Source: Sabellastarte sp. h YS-2021
Taxonomy: Eukaryota; Annelida; Polychaeta; Sabellida; Sabellidae
Assembly (NCBI GenBank): GCA_964017235.1
Contig: OZ024938.1
Span: 49,636,332 to 49,700,331 of the forward strand
Direction: 5' to 3'
DNA: 64,000 nucleotides
Position 1 is the first letter of the stretch, and each line of letters begins with the position of its first letter. This document shows, in pieces, positions 60,301 to 64,000 of this stretch. The translations under genes and the position numbers were made by a program. The notes under the pieces were generated by a model. The model worked only from the letters and a program-made list of their open reading frames with translations, was not told where the DNA came from and searched no databases.

Positions 60301-63004
60301 GACCAGCACCAGATTGGTTCATCAGATATTTCCAATGTAATGACCGATAGTAGCAATGACATGAATAGTCCCATACCCTCAGTGGTTAAAGATGACACCA
60401 GTGCATCAGTATCGACAACCAATGTTGTTGGTACGATGGGTGATGATCAAGGGATAAATGTAGACACTGGACAGCCAGATATGGCAGGTGAAATGGATGT
60501 AGCAGGGACAACTACAAATGACCGTGATTCATTACATATGACAGCATCCTTAACAGCCACTGATTCAATAAACTTTGATCAGGATAGCAATGACACTAAT
60601 GAGATATTGCTCAGTGAACAATCTAGTCATGCGGGGAATTTACAAGAACCACAAGAAGAGGAGGTTGATGTTTCCACAACATGTAGCAATCTAACCACTG
60701 GGACTGGAGATACAGAAACAGCTGGGTTTGTAGGTAGACTAACATCAATCACCTCAGAGGATATTGAAGCGCTGCGTACTAGCCTGTCATCACAGATTGC
60801 TGATATTCATTCTATAGAATCCAATACCTCTTCGCCAATGGTGGCTTCTTCTGATCAAAACCAGAGTACAAGTGTTTCTTCCTCTATATCCAGTGATTTG
60901 ATAGATGGAGCAATGCAAAGTCGAAGCTCACAGCCACTAGAACTTGATGAGGTGATAGGAGGAAGAAACCAGCCCATACAAGTGACACTGACCACTGGTC
61001 AAACCAAAGAAGTTCACAGAAATAGAGCAGCGAGGAGTGAAAGCATGCCCACTCATTCGCAGTAAGTGTGGATAAGATTTTGTTTACCCGGTTAAGACTT
61101 GATATAGTCCAATGATCTAGTGCTTCAGAGACTATCAATATGAGTTAAATTAGATTTCAGATAATCCTATGTTGAAATGCTGCAGGGACAACCTGTGTTA
61201 GCTAAATATGAGATTTGATGTAATCCTGTGATCTACTGATATAGAAACAATGTTTTGGGTATACATGTATTATATTTGATAGAATCTCATGATTTTTTAC
61301 TGCACAGAAAGTCAACATTATCTCGGCTAGATTTAATATAATTCTGTGAAGTAGTAGTGCAGAAGCAGTGTAAATATTAGCAAAATTAGGTCTGATTTAA
61401 TCCTATTACAAAATCCTCGAGAGACAAACATGATAAAATGCTTAAAGTTTCACTCCATGCAGCATTTTAATGGAGGGCACTGTATAAATGCAAGGATTTG
61501 ATTTGGTGAGGGTTGCAGACAGATGGACAGATGTACAGACTTTCAAAATTTATTAATATAAAATTTTAATGCATTAATACATCTTACCTAATGGACAGTT
61601 AGCTATATTTCTAGTGACGTCCAGCCTCGCCAAACATCAGAAAAAGACGTCTTGTGTCTCCACCAGTGAGACTGTTCTCCATCTTTCACCAGGTGGCATA
61701 CAGTACTTCCTTCTGTGCTGTAGAACATGACATCATAGCATTTAGTTTTTGTTTGTCGCTTGTGCAGGACTTTGGGAGAACTGAATGAAGTTCATCAAAC
61801 GTTTGCAATTTGGCTAATAGAATATTTGAAATATATGTTCTGTTATACTAGGTAACTGGTTCTGAAGTAGTTTATTTCTAATCACTTAAACGTGTTATCT
61901 TTAACTTTTCAATGTGAAGGTCACCCCATACATCAGCTGATCATGTAAGCCAGTTAGTACACCCAATGATGTCACAGAGTCAGTATTCACAACCCGTGCA
62001 TGATGAATTCCCAGAGAGCATGTCACCAGTGATGTCCCACAGTGTACATGAGGGTTACCAAGGGTCAAGGTCTTCTCAGGCTTACTTGGGCATTACAGAG
62101 CATCCTCAGTAAGATGTAGCCAGCTCCTTTATGTCTCATTTGTAATTACTTAGAAAAAAATTTTGTGGAATGCACTATAACTCTTTTTTTTTGACATAAC
62201 AGTATTTTAACAGAGAGGACAAAAGTTTAAACTGACAAAATGTGATAACCTTTAATGCTGTAATTTAGTTTTCTCAAACAGAAATTAAAAATTAAAGGCA
62301 ATCTACAAGCTTGCATTACAAGATGATAAACTTTAGTACCATTAGCAAACTAATGCTATTGAAATATTCCATTCCTTCTATGAATAAATAAAGTCTTAAT
62401 TGAATTAATTGAATTTAATTAGACCCTGGTTTACAGAAAGTGGATAATCTGATGTTTATTCCTCACTCAGTTTACAGAGGTGTATCCTTTGAGGAGGTAA
62501 ATCTGCAGCAGATATTCTGTTCAGGGGTGTAGAAATACACTCAGATACTTCCTGTCATGGAACTCAGAACCTGTCAACAGCTATATTGGCCACCCATTTG
62601 AGGCATGATTTGTTTTGTTAGTTGAATTTTATTCAACTTTTTCTGCAGGGGTCAGTCTACGCCAAAGTCTCGCCATCACCATCACAGCCCCCATACCCGT
62701 ATTGGTCGCCTGAGCTCAAACAACCCCAAGTCACACTCTTTCCATGGCCACCAACATAAGCCACAAAAAACACCCTCCTCATCAGCTTCTCAACAACAAA
62801 GTCATCCTGAAGATCAGCGTCGCCACAGCCGGTCATATATACAGCAGCAGGTACAACACTGGCGAGAACAACAGGAGAGACGAATGAGTAGTGACAGTCC
62901 ACCAGCACCACCACCCAGAGAATCCTCACTGAATACACCACCACTACCGCCACCTAGGGACCATATGGAGAATCATGGGAATAGTAGTAGTAGTAATATA
63001 GGGG
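27287..63004 (+). CDS. HECW: HECW-type (NEDL) HECT E3 ubiquitin ligase, N-terminal 1102 residues, 3' incomplete
   Basis: Eleven exons join with GT-AG introns and fully matching phases (27287-27381, 28444-28631, 30275-30385, 31121-31218, 31879-31939, 40859-41028, 42736-42878, 57403-57494, 59258-61061, 61920-62108, 62649-63004). Residues about 40-184 are the HECW N-terminal domain ([37 protein letters not shown]). Residues 185-319 are the C2 domain ([44 protein letters not shown]). After that comes a roughly 780-residue acidic Ser/Thr-rich linker with PPPLPPR and PPPR motifs. Vertebrate HECW1/HECW2 have the same order and then two WW domains and a catalytic HECT domain; these should lie to the right of the window. 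HECW proteins add ubiquitin to substrates in the cytosol. The ATG at 27287 is preceded in frame by TAA at 27278, which supports this start. Introns 5 and 7 (8.9 and 14.5 kb) are filled with repeats. Confidence 0.93.
27448..27661 (+). mobile_element. TA-flanked foldback element, copy A
   Basis: A degenerate copy: TAGAGTTTGGAATCTAAAAT at the left and GTGAATTTTAGATTTCC at the right, with the shared core CACCTCTAAAACCTTAGTTA. In intron 1 of the HECW-like gene. Confidence 0.7.
27893..28260 (+). mobile_element. tRNA-derived V-type SINE with internal insertion
   Basis: Head CACTGTGGTGTAGTGG (A box) and GGTTCAAACCC (B box), internal ACTGCTGTCCTCT motif, and tail GGAAAGTGATGATAAACCCA with AAATAAATC. 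It is about 130 bp longer than the 5.8-kb copy because of extra sequence near 28085-28215. Confidence 0.75.
28444..28631 (+). CDS. HECW: HECW-like exon 2
   Basis: Acceptor ACTTTCAG|C completes the split Ser codon (AG|C). Encodes [20 protein letters not shown] and [19 protein letters not shown], aligned with the start of the HECW_N domain (human: DTDL..., WDIKEEVDAGDWIGM). A second AG seven bases later would create an early stop, so the first is used. Donor G|GTAAGC. Confidence 0.9.
28632..30274. other. HECW: Intron 2 of the HECW-like gene
   Basis: No additional gene was recognised. Around 30045-30210 there are loosely repeated 'gcggac/gcggat' words without clear structure. Confidence 0.4.
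30275..30385 (+). CDS. HECW: HECW-like exon 3
   Basis: Encodes [20 protein letters not shown] and [17 protein letters not shown], part of the HECW_N domain (KNRG is invariant in the family). Acceptor TTTTTTAG, donor G|GTAATG. Confidence 0.92.
30690..30800 (+). repeat. Degenerate SINE head
   Basis: A-box-like GTGATGTAGTG and B-box-like GGGTTTGAATCTAA in SINE spacing. The following foldback element appears to interrupt it. Confidence 0.4.
30804..31044. mobile_element. Palindromic MITE built of AATTCTTAGAA words
   Basis: The ends GACCTGTATTCACAAAGATT and AATCTTTGTGAATGCAGGCC are inverse complements. The whole 241 bp is composed of inverted AGAATTTTTCTTAGA words, so it can fold along its full length. 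Flanks TGACCTA and TGGCCTA may be a diverged target duplication. Confidence 0.75.
31121..31218 (+). CDS. HECW: HECW-like exon 4
   Basis: Encodes [20 protein letters not shown] and [13 protein letters not shown]; the CFKYYHG...GALRA-type motif is a hallmark of HECW proteins. Donor AAG|GTAAGT, phase 0. Confidence 0.93.
31879..31939 (+). CDS. HECW: HECW-like exon 5
   Basis: Encodes [20 protein letters not shown], the linker between HECW_N and C2. Acceptor TGTTACAG, donor G|GTAATG. It is followed by an 8.9-kb intron containing the satellite block. Confidence 0.85.
32098..32826 (+). mobile_element. V-type SINE split by a hAT element
   Basis: The head (TTGGCTTAATGGGTAACAC) and middle run to 32204. 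The second half with the tail AAGTAACATCAAACCCAGAT and AATAACA resumes at 32731. Everything between is a separate transposon. Confidence 0.7.
32205..32722. mobile_element. Non-autonomous hAT element 1 (518 bp)
   Basis: The ends TAGTGCTGGGA and TCTCCCAGCACTA form terminal inverted repeats typical of hAT. Perfect 8-bp target duplication ACTGGTGG at 32197-32204 and 32723-32730. No transposase inside. Inserted in a SINE. Confidence 0.88.
33260..38870. repeat. 155-bp satellite array, about 36 units
   Basis: The word CATAGCTGAGTAATAGCTAC recurs exactly every 155 bp (33541, 33696, 33851, 34006, 34161 and on). Unit landmarks are GTCAGCTATAACATAGT, TTTCAGACCTGTAGCTCAT, TTGAGTAAATCAGTTGTAAC and AACTATTGCATTTA. 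The edges (33.26-33.5 kb and beyond 38.3 kb) are more diverged than the centre. Confidence 0.95.
38401..39840. repeat. 720-bp tandem duplication across the satellite junction
   Basis: The block starting CTTGAAAAATATTGCATTTG at 38401 and again at 39121 is repeated with only a few changes. Each copy holds several 155-bp units and two 147-bp units, so the junction of the two satellite types was itself duplicated. Confidence 0.85.
38870..40560. repeat. 147-bp repeats, locus I
   Basis: About nine units marked by ATGGGCTGGGAAT, GGATTTGACCTTGGACCCC, CTTCAAGGTCAAA and TTATTATTGGTCC, spaced 142-149 bp, with one gap where satellite DNA of the 720-bp duplication intervenes. Confidence 0.9.
40859..41028 (+). 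CDS. HECW: HECW-like exon 6 (start of C2)
   Basis: Encodes [20 protein letters not shown] and [10 protein letters not shown], nearly identical to the human C2 opening (LKKGMFFNPDPYLK; FPALPHHGQ). Acceptor TTTCTTTGCAG, donor GAG|GTAAAC. The acceptor is only about 45 bp from the right edge of the satellite-bearing block. Confidence 0.94.
41029..42735. other. HECW: Intron 6 of the HECW-like gene
   Basis: Neither strand holds a recognisable gene or repeat in this AT-rich stretch. Confidence 0.45.
42736..42878 (+). CDS. HECW: HECW-like exon 7 (C2 core)
   Basis: Encodes [20 protein letters not shown], then [20 protein letters not shown]. The [18 protein letters not shown] block is diagnostic of HECW. 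Donor GG|GTGAGT. Confidence 0.95.
43074..43763 (+). repeat. 5' terminal region of a DIRS-type element
   Basis: TACATCCTATCCACTAGACA, CCGCCAAACACCAGAAAAAG and, after an inserted hAT element, GGTGGCGCATCATACTTCCT and GACATCGTGATGTCATAGCA lead directly into the gag ATG at 43764. Fragments of the same sequence occur at 53.27 kb and 61.57 kb. Confidence 0.65.
43168..43543. mobile_element. Non-autonomous hAT element 2 (376 bp)
   Basis: Ends TAGTGCTGGTAT and ATACCAACACTA, subterminal inverted ATCGATATTGAAATAT words, and a perfect 8-bp target duplication ACTACCGG at 43160-43167 and 43544-43551. It lies inside the DIRS 5' region, so it is younger than that element. Confidence 0.9.
43764..45735 (+). 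pseudogene. DIRS-type gag-like gene, frameshifted
   Basis: The first frame (43764-44273) has a Cys/His cluster [20 protein letters not shown] followed by [12 protein letters not shown] and [20 protein letters not shown], wording typical of DIRS gag. Shifts near 44262, 44830, 45030-45180 and 45485 break it into frames that continue as a Ser/Pro-rich region, then [18 protein letters not shown], a helical segment ([23 protein letters not shown]), and a basic tail ([34 protein letters not shown]). Non-functional. Confidence 0.7.
45995..46953 (+). pseudogene. DIRS-type tyrosine recombinase, frameshifted
   Basis: It reads [20 protein letters not shown] and [20 protein letters not shown] (core-binding domain), then [20 protein letters not shown] (first catalytic Arg region). 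After a frameshift near 46625-46640 it continues [18 protein letters not shown] and [15 protein letters not shown] (HxxR) with [10 protein letters not shown]. The nucleophilic tyrosine expected a few residues later (family FYL) is replaced by a MFL-type reading, so the enzyme looks dead. No RT or RNase H lies between gag and this gene. Confidence 0.8.
47218..47312 (+). repeat. SINE 3' tail fragment
   Basis: CTTGATATGACCTATACATC followed by TTGAAAGAGACGTTAAACCC and AAATCAACAACA, the V-type tail without its tRNA head. Confidence 0.6.
47580..48057 (+). mobile_element. Short Helentron-like element with a nested foldback element
   Basis: Starts ACCTCTGCCAAGGAGGTA (a 5' hairpin) and ends GGCAGAGGTATGTGCTCTCC, AAGTGCTG and TTTCTAG. 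The related copy at 52470-52780 has the same ends. Copy B of the TA-flanked foldback (47784-48011) is inserted near its 3' end. Confidence 0.6.
47784..48011 (+). mobile_element. TA-flanked foldback element, copy B
   Basis: TAGAGTAAGAAATCTAAAAT at the left, ATTTTAGATTTCTTACTCTA at the right: inverse complements ending in TA on both sides, as in Tc1/mariner-type MITEs. Confidence 0.85.
48062..48230 (+). repeat. 5' head of another Helentron-like repeat
   Basis: The palindrome AGCCCTTAAGGGCT followed by ATCGGGGCAATGTTTTTACC and TATATCTCAGAAACC. The matching 3' style (AGCCTTTAAAGGCAATTCTC with CTAGGTCTAG) is seen alone at 57291-57330. Confidence 0.4.
48480..48558. repeat. hAT-type terminal fragment
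   Basis: ATCAATCGATATGC ... CTCAATCCCTACACTG resembles one end of the hAT element at 48690-49105. No partner end or target duplication was found. Confidence 0.45.
48690..49105. mobile_element. Non-autonomous hAT element 3 (416 bp)
   Basis: Ends TAGTGTAGGGAT and ATCCCATCACTA with subterminal AATATCGAT words shared with element 2. Perfect 8-bp target duplication TTGGGAAT at 48682-48689 and 49106-49113. Confidence 0.9.
49594..51102 (+). mobile_element. Helentron-like element with 147-bp repeats, copy 1
   Basis: The 5' end is a perfect hairpin TATCCACCGGAT-AGC-ATCCGGTGGATA (49597-49623). Then two CAAGATGGCCKCC-type blocks, seven 147-bp units (about 49985-51040), and a 3' hairpin GCATCTG-TTCT-CCGATGC (51072-51089, one mismatch) seven bases before CTAG|TT. 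Long tandem arrays inside non-autonomous Helentrons are known from bivalves. Confidence 0.75.
51190..51280 (+). repeat. SINE tail fragment
   Basis: ATGTTGAATCTAATGTCAAA then CCCAAATCAATTGATT, the V-type SINE tail alone. Confidence 0.4.
51429..51657 (+). mobile_element. TA-flanked foldback element, copy C
   Basis: TAGAGTAAGAGATCTAAAAT and AATTTTAGATTTCTTACTTTA with the shared core CTCTAAAACCTTAGTTAA. Confidence 0.85.
52470..52780 (+). mobile_element. Short Helentron-like element (CCTCCGCCAAGG type)
   Basis: 5' hairpin ACCTCC-GCCAA-GGAGGT. Two copies of AACTCAAAAACTTATGGACG / GATTTTGATGAAATTTTCAG and a GATCCGGATCACTATCTGGA motif. The 3' end GGCAGAGGTTTGTGCTGTCC with GAGTGCTCTTCTA. The same words are common in invertebrate genomes. 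Confidence 0.6.
53266..53400 (+). repeat. Fragment of the DIRS 5' region, copy 2
   Basis: TACATCCTATCCAATGGACA, CACCAAACGACAGAAAAACC and GCCCTGTGTTTCCATCAGCA match the sequence before the gag gene at 43 kb. An AAGCTTTGTGTTATGATTCT word occurs on both sides (about 53227 and 53392). Confidence 0.6.
53985..54213 (+). mobile_element. TA-flanked foldback element, copy D
   Basis: The cleanest copy: TAGAGTAAGAAATCTAAAAT and ATTTTAGATTTCTTACTCTA, 229 bp. Confidence 0.88.
54214..55670. other. HECW: Part of HECW-like intron 7 without recognised features
   Basis: No gene or repeat could be supported. Confidence 0.45.
55674..55923 (-). mobile_element. V-type SINE, minus strand, next to a C16 run
   Basis: Minus strand: GGTGGCAGAGTGGTAACACT head, B-box region, AGTTTACAGTACAGAACC, and the GTTGAAAGCGACATAAAACC tail with AAATAAATAAATAAA. 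Nearly identical to the 5.8-kb copy. The 5' edge runs into 16 consecutive C (plus strand, 55908-55923). Confidence 0.85.
56158..56391 (+). mobile_element. V-type SINE, plus strand
   Basis: Head ATCGGTGGTGTAGTGGGTAA, B box GGTTCAAACCC, middle CAGTTTACAGTGCAGAATCT, tail TTGAAAACAACATTAAACCC and AAATAAATC. Confidence 0.82.
56865..56942. repeat. Perfect 39-bp tandem duplication
   Basis: TTAGACTTTAAATCTTCAAA and the following GTAAAATTGC-type end occur twice without a change, indicating a recent event. Confidence 0.75.
57291..57330 (+). repeat. Isolated Helentron-like 3' end
   Basis: GCCTTTAAAGGC palindrome, CTCCGATG, then CTAGGTCTAG|TT, the same final bases as the elements ending at 51100 and 58427. 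Confidence 0.55.
57403..57494 (+). CDS. HECW: HECW-like exon 8 (end of C2)
   Basis: Encodes [20 protein letters not shown] and [11 protein letters not shown], matching the last C2 strands (LGRRLPTDHVSGQLQF in human). The alignment to exon 7 is continuous, so no exon is missing in the 14.5-kb intron. Confidence 0.92.
57530..58429 (+). mobile_element. Helentron-like element with 147-bp repeats, copy 2
   Basis: Head GTATCCAGG...GGATCCGGTGGCTAC is a decayed form of the copy 1 head; both contain a GATGGCCGCC word. A run of 26 G sits at 57672-57697. Three to four 147-bp units follow. The 3' end has a perfect hairpin GCATCGG-TTCT-CCGATGC (58400-58417) and CTAG|TT at 58424-58429. Confidence 0.72.
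58434..58905 (+). repeat. 147-bp repeats, trailing partial array
   Basis: Three further units (CTGGGAAT words near 58538, 58685 and 58833) begin immediately after the copy 2 terminus, preceded by the same CCCCACATAGCAGACTTTAAAA-type lead that precedes the array at 57.9 kb. This looks like a second, head-truncated insertion. Confidence 0.6.
59258..61061 (+). CDS. HECW: HECW-like exon 9 (1.8-kb disordered linker)
   Basis: An unusually long single exon of 601 codons with Ser, Asp, Thr and Asn bias and no globular domain. It has a proline motif [17 protein letters not shown] near residue 523, a basic patch [11 protein letters not shown] soon after, and a GNxLSQEP opening. The same linker in vertebrate HECW1/2 is long, acidic and poorly conserved. 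Acceptor TTTCTTTACAG, donor CA|GTAAGT. Confidence 0.9.
61571..61850 (+). repeat. Fragment of the DIRS 5' region, copy 3
   Basis: TAATACATCTTACCTAATGG, CGCCAAACATCAGAAAAAGA, CACCAGGTGGCATACAGTAC and GACATCATAGCATTTAGTTT follow the order of the 43-kb region. In intron 9 of the HECW-like gene. Confidence 0.65.
61920..62108 (+). CDS. HECW: HECW-like exon 10 (linker)
   Basis: Phase fits exon 9 (CA|G). Encodes [20 protein letters not shown] and YLGITEHP. The acceptor (CTTTTCAATGTGAAG) is weak, so the exon's left edge is less certain; both 189-bp length and phase would allow skipping without a frameshift. Confidence 0.75.
62649..63004 (+). CDS. HECW: HECW-like exon 11 (linker, His- and Pro-rich)
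   Basis: Encodes RHHHHSPHT, a Gln/Arg-rich helix-forming stretch [15 protein letters not shown], and PPAPPPRE and PPLPPPRD motifs that could bind SH3 or WW partners (inference). Donor G|GTGAGT at 63005. The WW1 exon is expected further right. Confidence 0.88.
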
Positions 63005-63682
63005 GTGAGTTAGAATTCTGGTTTATTCAGATAAGCCATATTTATAGGAAGTAGGACTTTTTGGTAGATTCTAAATGTTGGAACACCGTTATTTTTACCG
63101 GGATGACTTGTATTTTATCCCAGAAAGTGATTAATGATATAATGACGAACAGTGGAGTGAAGAGTCGATTCTGGTTGATTATTGGTTGGACAAAATGGAC
63201 GATTAATCGGCCATGGAAACAGGGGGTGATTCCCAGCACTAGTGACATCACAGCCACCCTAGTAACTATTTGCTAGGACAAAAATTCAGTTTCATTGGTC
63301 AAAAAAGGAGCTTTTAACTAAAGAGTGTTTGTGATGAAATTTAGGTCATTTAAACATGGTCTTGCAGATCAAAAGGAGGTGTCTTGTTGCTCCGGTCAGA
63401 ATAATATCAAAAGGTTTTTGCCGCAGTTTACAATAGTTGTACTATTTGAGCTTTGGGTAATGATGGGGGTGTCGGTTAATTAATTTCTAAGAAGTAAATG
63501 ATTGATCCTTGGAGGCCATGAAGGACAATAATCCTATCAAGTTTCAATTTTGGTATATTAAGAGGTTTTAGCCACAAATATCAACAAATTAAACAGCCAT
63601 GCCGTGTTATATATATCATCTGTGTGACAGAGGAAGTGGCTATAATCCCTAATATTCTCAGCAGTATTACTGATTTCATATG

Positions 63683-63847
63683 TAGAGTAAGGAATCTAAA
63701 AATTTGCTAGGAAATTAAAATTCACCACCTTTAAAACATAAGTTAATTCCATGAAGAAAATGATGTTTTGTCTTAAACTTAGTATTTTTCAGTTCAAAAA
63801 GCCTTAATTTGATATACATTCAATAACTCTCGCCCCAATTCAGTTAT
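63683..63847 (+). mobile_element. TA-flanked foldback element, copy E (3' truncated)
   Basis: TAGAGTAAGGAATCTAAAAA and the core CACCTTTAAAACATAAGTTA are present. The right arm is missing because another repeat begins at 63848. Confidence 0.7.
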
Positions 63848-64000
63848 TATATCCCCAGACGAAAGTCGGGGATATATTGGATTCAGGTCCGTCGCGCCGC
63901 CGCCGCCGTAGAAATTTCCTTGTGGACGCGATAACTCAAAAACAAATTAATATTTTTTTTTCAAACTTGGTACACATGTTAAGGGTGCCCAAAGGAAGAT
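63848..64000 (+). mobile_element. 5' end of a Helentron-like repeat, runs off the window
   Basis: 9-bp hairpin TATATCCCC...GGGGATATA (63848-63876), then a (GCC)n-rich GTCGCGCCGCCGCCGCC segment and GATAACTCAAAAA with CTTGGTACACATG, the opening seen in dispersed mollusc repeats. Confidence 0.5.

Overview
The window is AT-rich animal nuclear DNA, most likely from a mollusc. The coding sequence is split by GT-AG introns. The repeats include several tRNA-derived SINEs whose 3' end (a 'gaaagcgatgtaaaacccc'-type tail followed by AAATAAATAAAT) resembles the V-SINE (RUDI-like) elements known from bivalves and gastropods. The intergenic and intronic DNA is packed with nested transposons. No species can be named from the sequence alone.

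Layout. (1) 0-5 kb: a short exon that looks like the C-terminal exon of a GPI-anchored protein (572-660), then mostly unassigned DNA with SINE heads. (2) 5.2-9.6 kb, minus strand: a three-exon gene for a 77-residue secreted, acidic, cysteine-rich peptide, assembled here from phase-compatible exons with a TATA box and a poly(A) signal. The acceptor of its last exon is embedded in a minisatellite that copies the splice site about eight times. (3) 12.6-20 kb: a decayed Tx1/L1-like LINE, then a CR1-like LINE split by a PIF/Harbinger transposon with two convergent broken genes. (4) 22.2-23.6 kb: two short inverted-repeat elements and two unassigned coding-like stretches. (5) 24.1-26.9 kb: a 5'-truncated Ty3/Gypsy retrotransposon with one recognisable LTR. 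(6) 27.25-63.0 kb, plus strand: the first eleven coding exons (1102 residues, all phases matching) of a HECW-type (NEDL) HECT E3 ubiquitin ligase. They cover the HECW N-terminal domain, the C2 domain and a long disordered linker. The WW and HECT domains must lie beyond the right edge.

The introns of the HECW-like gene hold most of the novelty. An 8-kb block (32.84-40.81 kb), bounded by GTCAGCTGAC palindromes, carries about 36 copies of a 155-bp satellite with higher-order structure, followed by 147-bp repeats. The 147-bp repeats recur at 50 kb and 58 kb inside elements with Helentron-like ends (terminal hairpin, then CTAG and TT). A DIRS-type element with gag and tyrosine recombinase but no visible reverse transcriptase lies at 43-47 kb, and fragments of its 5' region recur at 53 and 61 kb. 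Three non-autonomous hAT elements each have a perfect 8-bp target duplication, and five same-orientation copies of a TA-flanked foldback element are scattered through the introns.

The working host genes are the HECW-like ligase (cytosolic ubiquitination) and the small secreted peptide. Nothing in the sequence links them functionally. All transposon genes seen are broken by frameshift, nonsense or deletion.
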